DNA of 64,000 nt, taken from assembly GCF_900129745.1 (NCBI RefSeq), contig NZ_FQWS01000001.1, forward strand, positions 124,001-188,000. The letters run 5' to 3'. The DNA comes from Winogradskyella jejuensis. Its GTDB lineage: Bacteria > Bacteroidota > Bacteroidia > Flavobacteriales > Flavobacteriaceae. The translations under genes were made by a program, and so were the position numbers. Shown in pieces: positions 9,443-17,765 of the stretch. How positions within the stretch are numbered: the stretch's first letter is position 1; each line of letters opens with the position of its first letter. The notes below the pieces were generated by a model. The model was not told the origin of the DNA. It did no database searches and worked only from the letters and a program-made list of their open reading frames with translations.

Positions 9443-11392
9443 ATGTCTGAGAAAGATACCCTGCAGAATGCAGACGGAAAAAACGAGGTTGAGGAAACTA
9501 AAGTAGAATCGACACCAAACGAAAACCAAACCGAATTTAAAGCTGAGGAAACTCCTACTGAAGAAGTAGAAACTACAGAAGAAGCTCATGTAGAAGAGAT
9601 TGAAAATTCTAATGCTGAGGATGCTGAGGACGAATCTAACGCTGAGCGTCATAAACTAGAAGACAAGGATTACCATGCTATGGGTATGGATGCTTTGGTT
9701 TCAGAATTTGAGAAGCTTTTAAAAAACAACAAAATACAAACCATATCGTCTCATGTTAATGAGATAAAATCTGAATTCAATTCTAAATACAATGCGCTTT
9801 TAGAGGAGAAAAAAGAGCAATTTATATCCGATGGCGGAAACCCGATTGACTTCTACTACTCTAACGATACCAAAAAGCGTTTCAATTCTGCCATAAAAGA
9901 ATACAAACACGCAATTAACAGCTATTACAAAGACAGAGAAAAATCCTTGAAGCAAAATCTAGAGAATAGACTTGCTATTATCGAGGAAATAAAAGGTCTT
10001 GTAGGCGTTGAAGAAAATATGGGAGAAACCTACAAGCAGTTTAAAGAGCTACAAGAAAAGTGGCGAAATGCTGGGCCAATTCCTAGAGACAAATACAACA
10101 ATGCTTGGAATACCTATCACCATCATGTAGAACGTTTTTATGACTTTTTACATATCAATCGCGATTTACGTGATATGGACTTTAAACACAACTACGAGCA
10201 AAAACTTAAAATTATTCAACGTGCCGAAGAGCTTGCTGCTGAAGAAAACATCAATCATTCTTTTAGAGAATTACAAGTCTTACACAAGCTATGGAAAGAA
10301 GAGCTTGGTCCTGTGGCTAAAGAGCATCGCGAGGAGATTTGGGAGCGCTTTAGTAATGCCACTAAAATCATACATGATAAGCGTCAAGACTATTATGCCG
10401 ACTTAGATAAGGCCTACGAGAAAAATTTAGTCCGCAAGGAAGAAATCATTGAAAAAATAAAAGCCCTTACTACTGAGGAAACGCAATCTCATAACATATT
10501 ACAAAAGCGAATAAAAGAATTAGAAGCCTTGCGCCAAGACTTTTTTAATGCGGGTAAAGTACCTCTAAAAGTTAATGAAGCGACTTGGAAAAAGTTTAAA
10601 GATGCGGTAAGAGAGTTTAATCGTAATAAAAATAAATTCTATAAAAACTTGAAGAAAGACCAATATGCTAATCTTCAGAAAAAGTTAGAATTGATAAAGG
10701 TTGCTGAGGATAACAAAGACAGTGATGATTTTAGTACAGTAACGCCACTGATGAAGAAAATCCAAAACGAGTGGAAAACCGTTGGTCATGTACCACGTAA
10801 GGATTCTGATAAAATTTGGAAGCAATTTAAGAATGCGTGCAATCACTATTTCGACCGTATGCATGCAGAGCGAAAAGCCGAAAATAAAGAACTCTACGAT
10901 GCTTTTGACAAAAAACAAGCACTCTTAGATACAGTAAAAGTTTTTGAGTGCTCTGAGGATACTAAAGCCGATATCGCAAAATTACAAGAGACTATAAAAA
11001 CCTATAAGTCAATTGGGTTTGTACCACAAAACAAGCGCTTTATAGACGGTAAGTTTCATAAAGCGGTTGATGCCGCTTTTGATAAGCTAAAAATGGATAA
11101 GTCTAAATTAGATATGATACGTTTTGAGAGCCGATTAGAAGGTATTTCTGGTGGTGAAGACACGAGACAGTTAGATAACGAGCAAAACTTTATCCGCAAA
11201 AAGATAGACGAGGTAAAATCTGAAATCAACCAGTTAGAAAACAATCTACAATTCTTCTCTAATGTAAACGATGATAATCCACTTGTACAAGAGGTTCATA
11301 AAAACATCGCTAAGCATAAAACAGAGTTAAGCACATGGAAAAGTAAGCTAAAACGTGTGCGTGCGATGTACTCTACAGACGAAGAAGAATAG
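9443..11392 (+). CDS. DUF349 repeat protein
   Basis: 649 residues. The first 75 are very acidic (Glu/Thr-rich) and low-complexity. The rest is charged and helical, with successive DUF349 units recognisable by the W-K/R-x-x-G-x-[VI]-P-R/K pattern: KWRNAGPIPRDKYN, LWKEELGPVAKE, FFNAGKVPLKVN, EWKTVGHVPRKDSD and SIGFVPQNKRF. The C-terminus is coiled-coil-like. DUF349 proteins are widespread in Bacteroidota; no biochemical role is established that I can cite. No signal peptide or membrane segment is seen. A strong terminator follows the gene, so it is the last gene of its transcription unit. Confidence 0.85.
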   Translation: MSEKDTLQNADGKNEVEETKVESTPNENQTEFKAEETPTEEVETTEEAHVEEIENSNAEDAEDESNAERHKLEDKDYHAMGMDALVSEFEKLLKNNKIQTISSHVNEIKSEFNSKYNALLEEKKEQFISDGGNPIDFYYSNDTKKRFNSAIKEYKHAINSYYKDREKSLKQNLENRLAIIEEIKGLVGVEENMGETYKQFKELQEKWRNAGPIPRDKYNNAWNTYHHHVERFYDFLHINRDLRDMDFKHNYEQKLKIIQRAEELAAEENINHSFRELQVLHKLWKEELGPVAKEHREEIWERFSNATKIIHDKRQDYYADLDKAYEKNLVRKEEIIEKIKALTTEETQSHNILQKRIKELEALRQDFFNAGKVPLKVNEATWKKFKDAVREFNRNKNKFYKNLKKDQYANLQKKLELIKVAEDNKDSDDFSTVTPLMKKIQNEWKTVGHVPRKDSDKIWKQFKNACNHYFDRMHAERKAENKELYDAFDKKQALLDTVKVFECSEDTKADIAKLQETIKTYKSIGFVPQNKRFIDGKFHKAVDAAFDKLKMDKSKLDMIRFESRLEGISGGEDTRQLDNEQNFIRKKIDEVKSEINQLENNLQFFSNVNDDNPLVQEVHKNIAKHKTELSTWKSKLKRVRAMYSTDEEE

Positions 11393-11405
11393 TATTATAA
11401 AATCC

Positions 11406-11437
11406 AAAACCCATCTCGCCAGTGGCGGATGGGTTTT
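11406..11437 (+). terminator. Rho-independent terminator after the DUF349 gene
   Basis: Inverted repeat starting AAAACCCATC and ending GATGGGTTTT, with an inner CGCC/GGCG stem, one bulge and a three-base loop. It begins 13 nt after the DUF349 stop codon. The A-tract/T-tract arms would let it act in both directions. Confidence 0.8.
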
Positions 11438-11501
11438 GCCCTAACTAAACTAAATTAACCTTAATTAAAACCGCTAAACAATAATTAAGATTCTACAAAT
11501 A

Positions 11502-11526
11502 TGAAACCTACTTTGGTAAGGTTTCA
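11502..11526. other. Stem-loop in the intergenic region between the DUF349 gene and mazG
   Basis: TGAAACCT and AGGTTTCA form a perfect 8-bp stem around a 9-nt loop, about 55 nt beyond the mazG stop on the minus strand. It could end mazG transcription, but no clear U-tract follows. The rest of 11438-11581 shows nothing I can name. Confidence 0.35.
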
Positions 11527-11581
11527 ATATAATTACGAGTTAGATTTTAGTTTGGATTTTTAAACCTAAAACTTTAACAGT

Positions 11582-12355
11582 TTAAAGCTTTTTAGCCTCT
11601 TCCCAAAAGACATCCATTTCAGATAATGTCATGTCTTTTAAGGACTTATTCAGTGATTTAGACTTAGCTTCTAAGTATTGAAAGCGCTTAATAAATTTTT
11701 TATTAGTACGCTCCAAAGCGTTTTCTGGATTTACTTTTAAGAAACGTGCATAATTAACCATAGAGAAAAGCACATCTCCAAATTCACTTTCTATACAGTC
11801 TTTATTTCCTGAGGTGATTTCTGCCTTAAGTTCGGCTAACTCCTCCTCTACTTTTTCAAAAACTTGTTCTGGTTTTTCCCAATCAAAACCAACACCAGCT
11901 ACCTTATCTTGTATACGATTGGCTTTTACCATAGCTGGTAAACTTTTAGGCACGCCTTCTAGCACGCTCTTCTTCCCTTCTTTAAGTTTCAACTGCTCCC
12001 AGTTGCGCTTTACATCTTCCTCGTCATTAACCTTAACATCACCGTAAATATGTGGGTGTCTGTCTACTAATTTGTCACAAATACTATGGCAAACATCAGC
12101 AATATCAAAATCCTTGGTTTCGCTACCAATCTTAGAGTAGAATACAATATGCAAAAGCACATCGCCCAGTTCTTTTTTAACCTCATCTAAATCGTTATCC
12201 AGAATCGCATCACCAAGCTCGTAAACCTCTTCTATGGTGAGATGACGTAACGACTCCATCGTTTGCTTCTTATCCCAAGGACATTGCTCACGCAACTCGT
12301 CCATAATGGTTAACAAACGGTCAAAGGCTTTTAATTGGCTAGCTCTATCGGACAT
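11582..12355 (-). CDS. mazG: Nucleoside triphosphate pyrophosphohydrolase MazG
   Basis: 257 residues, the length of the two-domain MazG form. It hydrolyses nucleoside triphosphates to monophosphate and pyrophosphate, cleaning up aberrant nucleotides. The first MazG domain (residues 1-120) has the metal-binding pattern EEVYELGDAI...ELGDVLLHIVF. The second (about 160-250) has EEELAELKAEI...EFGDVLFSMVNYARF. CPWDKKQTMESLRHLTIEE near residue 20 is the usual N-terminal signature. It is the most downstream member of the minus-strand group ruvX, def, DUF5606 gene, mazG, though 161 nt separate it from the DUF5606 gene. Confidence 0.93.
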   Translation of the reverse strand: MSDRASQLKAFDRLLTIMDELREQCPWDKKQTMESLRHLTIEEVYELGDAILDNDLDEVKKELGDVLLHIVFYSKIGSETKDFDIADVCHSICDKLVDRHPHIYGDVKVNDEEDVKRNWEQLKLKEGKKSVLEGVPKSLPAMVKANRIQDKVAGVGFDWEKPEQVFEKVEEELAELKAEITSGNKDCIESEFGDVLFSMVNYARFLKVNPENALERTNKKFIKRFQYLEAKSKSLNKSLKDMTLSEMDVFWEEAKKL

Positions 12356-12471
12356 TTTAATTTAGCTTAATAAATACAAATCACTTATCTATTATTAGTT
12401 CGCGTGATTTTATTCCGAACTTTTAAGAAATAAAATAGTATTAAGAACTAATTATGTTTAGTCCATTAAAA

Positions 12472-12496
12472 TAGGTTTCGACTGTGCTCAACCAGA
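12472..12496. repeat. Candidate dispersed intergenic element (GTTGAGCACAGTCGAAAC type)
   Basis: The minus strand reads GGTTGAGCACAGTCGAAACC. From memory, near-identical sequences of the form GTTGAGCGCAGTCGAAAC are scattered through many flavobacterial genomes. There is only one copy in this window, so its status as a repeat is unproven from these data. It lies between the mazG and DUF5606 genes. Confidence 0.3.
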
Positions 12497-12516
12497 CAAT
12501 AATCTATCTAAAAATA

Positions 12517-12942
12517 CTATTCTTCCTCTTCAGATACATCGGTCATTTCTTCTTCGAGACTTTCTAACAAGTCATTTTTTTGAAGAATATTATACCACTG
12601 AATCACTTTTTTTACATCTGAAGCGTAAACGCGGTCTTCATCATAATCTGGTAAAATTTCGAAGAAAAACTCTTCTAATTCGTCTTTACTCGCTTTATGA
12701 CTTATAGCGGTCTGCTCTCCGTTATATTTCTCTTTAATCGTTTTTAAAACCTTACGAAGTGGCACTTCTTCAGTTAATGTGTAAATAGCAATCTCACTAA
12801 GAATACTAATATTACTGTGTGCACCAACAGTGATACGTTTTTTATCTAATAACGATTCTACAACAGCTCCTGTACGTGTCTGTGTTACGATTTGATATAA
12901 TCCTGGCTTACCAGAAATTGATAATATTTTATCTAAACTCAT
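12517..12942 (-). CDS. DUF5606 protein
   Basis: 141 residues beginning MSLDKILSISGKPGLYQIVT, which I recognise as the DUF5606 family of Bacteroidota. The first 65 residues look like a small beta-rich domain, followed by a helical part; the end is acidic (EEEMTDVSEEEE). There is no signal peptide, membrane segment or catalytic motif. It starts 10 nt downstream of def and is probably co-transcribed with it. The conserved link to peptide deformylase hints at a housekeeping role close to translation or protein maturation, but this is only a context inference. Confidence 0.8.
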   Translation of the reverse strand: MSLDKILSISGKPGLYQIVTQTRTGAVVESLLDKKRITVGAHSNISILSEIAIYTLTEEVPLRKVLKTIKEKYNGEQTAISHKASKDELEEFFFEILPDYDEDRVYASDVKKVIQWYNILQKNDLLESLEEEMTDVSEEEE

Positions 12943-12952
12943 GTGTATATTT

Positions 12953-13543
12953 TTAACGTTTTCTGCTCATTGCAGGGAAACGCATTTTGTAATCTGCTCT
13001 AATTTTTCCTTTAGAAATGTTTTGCAACTTTCCTTTTAACAAACGCTTTTTAAACGATGATAGTTTGTCTGTAAATAAAATTCCTTCAATATGGTCGTAT
13101 TCATGCTGAATAACACGGGCTATTAGACCGTCATATTCTTCTGTATACGTATTAAAGTCTTCATCTTGGTATTGAATCTTAATCTTTGGTTGTCTAAATA
13201 CGTCTTCTCGTATATCTGGGATACTTAAACAGCCTTCGTTAAACGCCCACTCATCACCTTCTTCTTCAAGCATAATAGGGTTGATAAACGTCTTCTTAAA
13301 ATTCTTTAATTCTTCTTGCTCTTTTTCAGAAAAGCTTTCATCGTCAGCAAAAGGAGAAGTATCTACCAAAAACATGCGAATAGCTAATCCTATTTGAGGA
13401 GCGGCCAAACCAACACCATATGCACCATACATGGTTTCGTACATATTAGCAATAAGCTCGTTAAGCTTAGGGTAATCTGCATCAATCTCCACTGCTTTTT
13501 TCTTTAAAACCGAATCGCCGTATGCTACAATTGGTAAAATCAT
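12953..13543 (-). CDS. def: Peptide deformylase
   Basis: 196 residues. It removes the N-formyl group from nascent proteins at the ribosome exit, using Fe2+ or another divalent metal. All three family motifs are present: GVGLAAPQIG (about residues 43-52), EGCLSIP with the metal-binding Cys, and QHEYDHIEG with the two metal-binding His and the catalytic Glu. A -7 box (TATTTTTG on the minus strand, 13564-13571) lies 20 nt upstream of the ATG, so def probably heads the transcript that includes the DUF5606 gene. Confidence 0.96.
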   Translation of the reverse strand: MILPIVAYGDSVLKKKAVEIDADYPKLNELIANMYETMYGAYGVGLAAPQIGLAIRMFLVDTSPFADDESFSEKEQEELKNFKKTFINPIMLEEEGDEWAFNEGCLSIPDIREDVFRQPKIKIQYQDEDFNTYTEEYDGLIARVIQHEYDHIEGILFTDKLSSFKKRLLKGKLQNISKGKIRADYKMRFPAMSRKR

Positions 13544-13620
13544 GATTTTATTTTTTACGGATGCAAAAATACAATTCTTAACGTATTATCGATATGTTTT
13601 ATGGTAATAGTTAGTGCTAT

Positions 13621-14031
13621 TTATAGCGAAGCCATATAACTCTGCAAAATAAGTGTTGCACTAATTTCGTCAACTAAGGCTTTATTTCTGCGTTGTTTCT
13701 TTCCTAAGCCACTATCTATCATAGTTTGAAATGCCATTTTTGAGGTAAAACGTTCATCGACTCGCTCAACTGGAATCTCTGGGATTTCTTTCTCTAATTT
13801 CACCAAGAATTTTTGGATATAAATCTCACTCTCCGAAGCTGAATTATCCATTTGCTTTGGCAAGCCAACAACGATTTTGTCTACAGTTTCTTTAGACGTG
13901 TAATCTTTCAAAAACGAAATCAAACGAGATGTATCCACTGTCGTTAATCCAGATGCTATAATCTGCAGCTCGTCTGTGACAGCGATACCTGTTCGTTTAG
14001 TCCCGTAATCTATTGCCAAAAGTCTTCCCAT
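13621..14031 (-). CDS. ruvX: RuvX/YqgF-family putative pre-16S rRNA nuclease / Holliday-junction resolvase-like
   Basis: 136 residues, typical of the family. The RNase H-like core is clear: DYGTKRTGIAV near the N-terminus (first catalytic Asp), VVGLPKQMD in the middle, DERFTSKMA, and a C-terminal DEISATLIL with the last acid. YqgF is known in E. coli for maturing the 16S rRNA 5' end and was named RuvX for similarity to resolvases. I use the ATG at 14031. The open frame reaches 14067, but that extension overlaps a perfect -7 box (TATCTTTG, 14040-14047), so it is probably not translated. Confidence 0.92.
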   Translation of the reverse strand: MGRLLAIDYGTKRTGIAVTDELQIIASGLTTVDTSRLISFLKDYTSKETVDKIVVGLPKQMDNSASESEIYIQKFLVKLEKEIPEIPVERVDERFTSKMAFQTMIDSGLGKKQRRNKALVDEISATLILQSYMASL

Positions 14032-14039
14032 ATCTGGCG

Positions 14040-14047
14040 CAAAGATA
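14040..14047 (-). promoter_or_regulatory. -7 promoter box of ruvX
   Basis: TATCTTTG on the minus strand matches the Bacteroidota -7 consensus TAnnTTTG exactly. It ends 8 nt before the ruvX ATG, so the 5' leader would be only about 5 nt. No TTG occurs at the usual distance upstream. Confidence 0.55.
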
Positions 14048-14143
14048 GTTAGAATATAACTATTCATACTGTTGATTATTTCACAGTTTTAAGAATTCCT
14101 CACAAATTTTTCAAAATAGTTTTACATTCTTTTCAATGCCATG

Positions 14144-14151
14144 TATCTTTG
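14144..14151 (+). promoter_or_regulatory. -7 promoter box of dapD
   Basis: TATCTTTG is an exact TAnnTTTG match, 18 nt before the dapD ATG at 14170. It covers the TTG at 14149 that would otherwise extend the frame, so it decides the start in favour of 14170. Confidence 0.6.
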
Positions 14152-14169
14152 AATTTCAAAATTTTTAAA

Positions 14170-14985
14170 ATGAATCAAATACAAACCGTTATAGAAAATG
14201 CTTGGAACGACCGTTCTTTGCTAACAAATGAAGTCACTATTGATGCTATACGAAGTGTTATTAACCTTATCGATGAAGGTACTCTACGTGTTGCAGAACC
14301 GACAGCTGATGGCTGGCAAGTCAACGAATGGGTAAAAAAAGCAGTTGTACTCTATTTCCCAATCCAAAAAATGGAAACGCTTGAAGCAGGTATTTTTGAG
14401 TACCATGATAAAATGCCGCTTAAAACAGGTTATGCCGAAAAAGGAATCCGTGTAGTACCAAATGCAGTAGCAAGACATGGCGCATACATTTCTAAAGGTG
14501 TTATTATGATGCCAAGTTACGTTAATATTGGTGCGTATGTTGATGAAGGTACAATGGTAGATACTTGGGCAACAGTTGGTAGTTGTGCACAGATTGGTAA
14601 AAATGTTCACTTATCTGGCGGTGTTGGTATTGGTGGGGTTTTAGAACCTCTACAAGCTGCTCCTGTAATTATTGAAGATGGTGCTTTTATCGGAAGCCGT
14701 TGTATTGTAGTAGAAGGTGTTCGAGTTGAAAAAGAAGCTGTATTAGGAGCTAATGTAGTGTTAACCATGAGTACAAAAATTATTGATGTTACTGGTGATG
14801 AACCAGTTGAAATGAAAGGTCGGGTACCTGCACGTTCTGTGGTTATTCCTGGAAGTTATACAAAGACATTTGCTGCTGGCGAATTCCAAGTGCCTTGTGC
14901 TTTAATCATTGGAAAACGTAAAGAAAGTACCGATAAGAAAACATCGCTTAATGACGCGCTTCGGGAATACGATGTTGCGATTTAA
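14170..14985 (+). CDS. dapD: 2,3,4,5-tetrahydropyridine-2,6-dicarboxylate N-succinyltransferase
   Basis: 271 residues, the standard DapD length. It transfers succinyl from succinyl-CoA to tetrahydrodipicolinate in the lysine/meso-diaminopimelate pathway, which feeds peptidoglycan. The N-terminal helical domain (to about residue 95) is followed by hexapeptide repeats forming a left-handed beta helix (GAYISKGVIMMPSYVNIGAYVDEG, then GTMVDTWATVGSCAQIGKNV). The C-terminal tail is RVPARSVVIPG. lysA, for the last step of the pathway, lies far away at 50807, so the pathway is dispersed. A terminator follows 22 nt after the stop. Confidence 0.96.
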   Translation: MNQIQTVIENAWNDRSLLTNEVTIDAIRSVINLIDEGTLRVAEPTADGWQVNEWVKKAVVLYFPIQKMETLEAGIFEYHDKMPLKTGYAEKGIRVVPNAVARHGAYISKGVIMMPSYVNIGAYVDEGTMVDTWATVGSCAQIGKNVHLSGGVGIGGVLEPLQAAPVIIEDGAFIGSRCIVVEGVRVEKEAVLGANVVLTMSTKIIDVTGDEPVEMKGRVPARSVVIPGSYTKTFAAGEFQVPCALIIGKRKESTDKKTSLNDALREYDVAI

Positions 14986-15007
14986 TTAATATTAAATGAA
15001 TTCAATG

Positions 15008-15039
15008 AAACCATTCTGAATCCTCAGGATGGTTTTTTT
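15008..15039. terminator. Bidirectional terminator between dapD and the WaaP-like gene
   Basis: AAACCATTCTGA and TCAGGATGGTTT pair over 12 bp (one G-T) around a 4-nt loop, followed by a T-run to 15039. It lies 22 nt after the dapD stop and directly abuts the stop of the convergent WaaP-like gene, so it can serve both. Confidence 0.85.
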
Positions 15040-15799
15040 ATGTCTTAAATTTCATCTTACGACCAGAACGACGCAACTTCTTTTTATCAATCTTAAGTTG
15101 AAAATTTCTACTATGCTTCAACATTAAAGCATGTGTTTCTTCGTAGGTTTTTCCGTAGAGTTCGGCATATTTTCGAGACATTATTTTCACCATCGTTTTA
15201 GATAACCACAAGCGTCTGAAATTATGCATCCGCTTATCAAAACTTAGAGTTTCAAACTTCATACGGTTTAAATCTATGAGGTAAAACTCGTAATCGTTTT
15301 CAGTTTTAACGATTAATGTGTTACCTGGAGAATGGTCTAAAAAATTGACGCTGTTCTCGTGCAATTTGAAAGTAAACTCGGTAAACTTTTCGAGAATTTC
15401 AGTTCGGTTTCCAAACCAAGGTTTATGGATGAGTTCTCTAAATTCAAAATCAAAATCTATATGTTTGCTAATATAAAAGCTTCGTTTTAACCCTAAAGCT
15501 GAAGATTCTTCAAAGTATGCAATTGGGAAAGGTGTCGAAATTCCGCAGTCAATCAATCGGCTTGCATATTCAAAAGAACGCTTTGCTTTACTCGGTCTGA
15601 TGTATTTGTAGACAAAGCTATTGAAAGCATTAGGTGTTTTAAATGACTTTACATTAAGCTTAAGTCCATCGATTTCAAATGATTTGATAACATTTCTTTC
15701 ACCAACGGTAACACTTTCTCCCTTACTTTCAAAAGAATTTAAAATGGCCTCTAATTGAGGTTTTAAATGTTTGTATTTTGGATGGCAATGTATAATAAT
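15038..15799 (-). CDS. WaaP/Kdo-kinase-like lipopolysaccharide kinase, non-canonical start codon
   Basis: The conserved reading frame runs about 253 residues, the usual size of small bacterial LPS kinases. The catalytic loop FLDHSPGNTLIVK resembles the WaaP/RIO-type H-x-D...N arrangement, followed by FYLIDLNRMKF supplying the metal-binding Asp. Kinases of this family phosphorylate Kdo or heptose in the LPS inner core on the cytoplasmic face. The frame is plainly coding above 15556 (KYKHLKPQLEAIL, KYIRPSKAKRSFEYA), yet no ATG, GTG or TTG occurs there. The only natural place to start is the ATT-ATT-ATA run at 15791-15799, just downstream of a -7 box. The TTG at 15556 would delete a third of the protein. 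The start is therefore uncertain; the family call is good. Confidence 0.75.
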   Translation of the reverse strand: MIIHCHPKYKHLKPQLEAILNSFESKGESVTVGERNVIKSFEIDGLKLNVKSFKTPNAFNSFVYKYIRPSKAKRSFEYASRLIDCGISTPFPIAYFEESSALGLKRSFYISKHIDFDFEFRELIHKPWFGNRTEILEKFTEFTFKLHENSVNFLDHSPGNTLIVKTENDYEFYLIDLNRMKFETLSFDKRMHNFRRLWLSKTMVKIMSRKYAELYGKTYEETHALMLKHSRNFQLKIDKKKLRRSGRKMKFKT

Positions 15800-15816
15800 G
15801 CTGTTATTTGAATGCT

Positions 15817-15824
15817 CAAAGATA
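15817..15824 (-). promoter_or_regulatory. -7 promoter box of the WaaP-like gene
   Basis: TATCTTTG on the minus strand is an exact TAnnTTTG match ending 17 nt before the ATT at 15799. It supports a translation start near 15791-15799 and not at the TTG 240 nt further in. No TTG is found at the expected -33 position. Confidence 0.5.
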
Positions 15825-15897
15825 TACCAAAGTAAATTTTAATAAAAGCCGATAAAATTATATTTTGCGCTTACTCAACTGAAGCTGACTTTTCTTA

Positions 15898-16953
15898 ATG
15901 AAAAAAATTCTTGTCATTCAAAACAAACGTATTGGAGATGTGCTCTTAGCCTCGCTAATTGCTACAAATCTTAAAAAAGTGTTTCCAGATTCTGTAATTG
16001 ACTTTATGGTTTACGATTACACCGTTGGTGTTATTGAACAACATCCAGCGATTGACAATATTATACCTATTAAAGAAAAAGAGTTAAAAAAGATACCAAA
16101 CCTTATTAAAACAGCTTTTCAGATACGAAAAAAGAAATACGATATTATCATGGACCCTTATGCTAAAACGCAAAGCAGAATAATCTCTTTGCTTTCTGGT
16201 GCAAAAACCAGAATTGGGTATAAGAAACGTGATAAAAACCCTCCGCTTCCGTTCTATACACACAATGTCAGTTTCTTAAAAGAGAAGTCGCATCCATGCG
16301 GAAAATCTTTGGAAGATAGAGTGCATTTAGTAAAATCTGTTTTCGATGTTCAGAATCCAGATTATGTTCCAAAAATTTATTTAACGGAAAATGAACAGCA
16401 ATACAACAAGCTTGATAAGTACGATAAACCCGTAATCATGTTTGGCATTTTAGGAAGTACTCCGCAAAAATCTATGCCATACGAGTATATCGTAAGTCTG
16501 ATTGATTTCGTGACGGAGAACTATGATGTTTATGCCTTGTTTAATTATTCGCCACATCAAAAAGCAAATGCGCAATCTATTTATGATGCTTGTAAACATA
16601 AAGACAAAATTATCTTTGATATTTATGAGGAAAGCATCCGCGGATTTGTGTTGCTAATGAATAAGTGTAAGCTACTTATTGCCAATGAAGGCGGTACGGT
16701 GCATATCTCCAAAGCATTAAATAGACCAACCTTCACCATCTTCTCGCCTTATGTTTTAAAAGACCATTGGGCAAGTTTTGAAGATGGTAAAATGCATACC
16801 TCTATTCATCTTTTGGATGAAAAACCAGATTTATTCTCAACAGACAGAGAGCAACGTAAAAAAATAGAAGAAGACCCAAGTTATTTATACAAACAACTCA
16901 CTCCAGAGTTGATTTTACCTCAACTAGATGCTTTTTTAAAACAGCATTTCTAA
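15898..16953 (+). CDS. Glycosyltransferase family 9 (ADP-heptose:LPS heptosyltransferase-like)
   Basis: 351 residues with the GT9 (WaaC/WaaF/WaaQ) two-domain layout. The N-terminus is KKILVIQNKRIGDVLLAS, the usual RIGDV motif after the first strand. A middle segment is VIMFGILGSTPQKSMPYEYIV, and the C-terminal motif IANEGGTVHISKALNRPTFTIF holds the nucleotide-sugar site (normally D/E-x-G-x-x-H). GT9 enzymes add heptose from ADP-heptose to the LPS inner core at the cytoplasmic membrane. It is divergent from the WaaP-like kinase, which acts on the same structure, and is followed after 9 nt by a methyltransferase gene. Confidence 0.85.
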   Translation: MKKILVIQNKRIGDVLLASLIATNLKKVFPDSVIDFMVYDYTVGVIEQHPAIDNIIPIKEKELKKIPNLIKTAFQIRKKKYDIIMDPYAKTQSRIISLLSGAKTRIGYKKRDKNPPLPFYTHNVSFLKEKSHPCGKSLEDRVHLVKSVFDVQNPDYVPKIYLTENEQQYNKLDKYDKPVIMFGILGSTPQKSMPYEYIVSLIDFVTENYDVYALFNYSPHQKANAQSIYDACKHKDKIIFDIYEESIRGFVLLMNKCKLLIANEGGTVHISKALNRPTFTIFSPYVLKDHWASFEDGKMHTSIHLLDEKPDLFSTDREQRKKIEEDPSYLYKQLTPELILPQLDAFLKQHF

Positions 16954-16962
16954 AATAGATTT

Positions 16963-17553
16963 ATGGCAAAACTAAGTATCATTGACAAGTTTCATCATTG
17001 GCGTAGAAAAAGACGTTGGAATAAGCAATATAAAAAAGGAAAGTGGGACTATTTGAATAACGAGCGTGAAGCTGTGCGTTACAATAAAATAGTAGAATAC
17101 ATAAAAACTTACGGCACGTCTAAACCCGTGATATTAGATTTGGGTGCTGGCGAAGCTGTTTTAAATGAGCGTTTAAACGCCGATGATTATACCTTTTTTT
17201 ATAATGTAGACTATTCTTCTGCTTCTATTGAAAAAGCCGAAGAAAAAGGTATTGCAAACACTAAAAATCTTGTTGCAGATATCCATACTTACGACCCTGA
17301 GGAAACTTTTGACATCATAGTATTTAATGAAGCATTTTATTATGTGCACGATCACTTAAAACATGAAGTTTTAGACCGTTTTACCGATAAGTTATCTCCA
17401 AAAGGTGTACTGATTACATCAATATATAAAGAAGGCCAAAACTGCTGGGATATTATTGATGCGTCACCAAAGCTACAACAACTCAATTTTGAAACAGTAA
17501 ATACTGACAGAGAATCGACCTACTGGAAGGTTGGGGTTTATAAAAGAGCTTAG
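16963..17553 (+). CDS. Class I SAM-dependent methyltransferase
   Basis: 196 residues. The Rossmann motif I is VILDLGAGEAVL (residues about 57-68). An acidic residue after strand 2 follows in FYNVDYSSASIEKAEE, then DIIVFNEAFYYV as motif II/IV. The first 35 residues are strongly basic (HHWRRKRRWNKQYKKGKW) and could touch membrane or polyanions. The substrate is unknown, but the position between a GT9 gene and GT2 genes suggests methylation of a sugar in the surface glycan. It begins 9 nt after the GT9 stop. Confidence 0.8.
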   Translation: MAKLSIIDKFHHWRRKRRWNKQYKKGKWDYLNNEREAVRYNKIVEYIKTYGTSKPVILDLGAGEAVLNERLNADDYTFFYNVDYSSASIEKAEEKGIANTKNLVADIHTYDPEETFDIIVFNEAFYYVHDHLKHEVLDRFTDKLSPKGVLITSIYKEGQNCWDIIDASPKLQQLNFETVNTDRESTYWKVGVYKRA

Positions 17554-17570
17554 TCATAAAAATAAAATGA

Positions 17571-17765
17571 ATGGATTGGGTTGATGTTCTTATTGGAATT
17601 TGTTTAATAATACTAGGACTAATTTGGTACAAATATCAAATCCAGAAAACAAAAAAGTACTATGAGGATAAATCACACGGACAATTATCCACTCAGCCAA
17701 GTCAATATATTGGAATTCTAATACTAGTTTTAGGTGGAATTGTAATGATTTATAGAGCGCTTTAA
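17571..17765 (+). CDS. Small two-helix membrane protein, unknown function
   Basis: 64 residues with two hydrophobic stretches (VDVLIGICLIILGLIWYKY and YIGILILVLGGIVMIYRAL). They are joined by a 25-residue hydrophilic loop (TKKYYEDKSHGQLSTQPSQ), a helical-hairpin membrane protein. It starts 17 nt after the methyltransferase stop and overlaps the convergent GT2 gene by 4 nt. I recognise no family. Possible roles are a scaffold or small subunit in the glycan locus, but this is unproven. Confidence 0.6.
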   Translation: MDWVDVLIGICLIILGLIWYKYQIQKTKKYYEDKSHGQLSTQPSQYIGILILVLGGIVMIYRAL

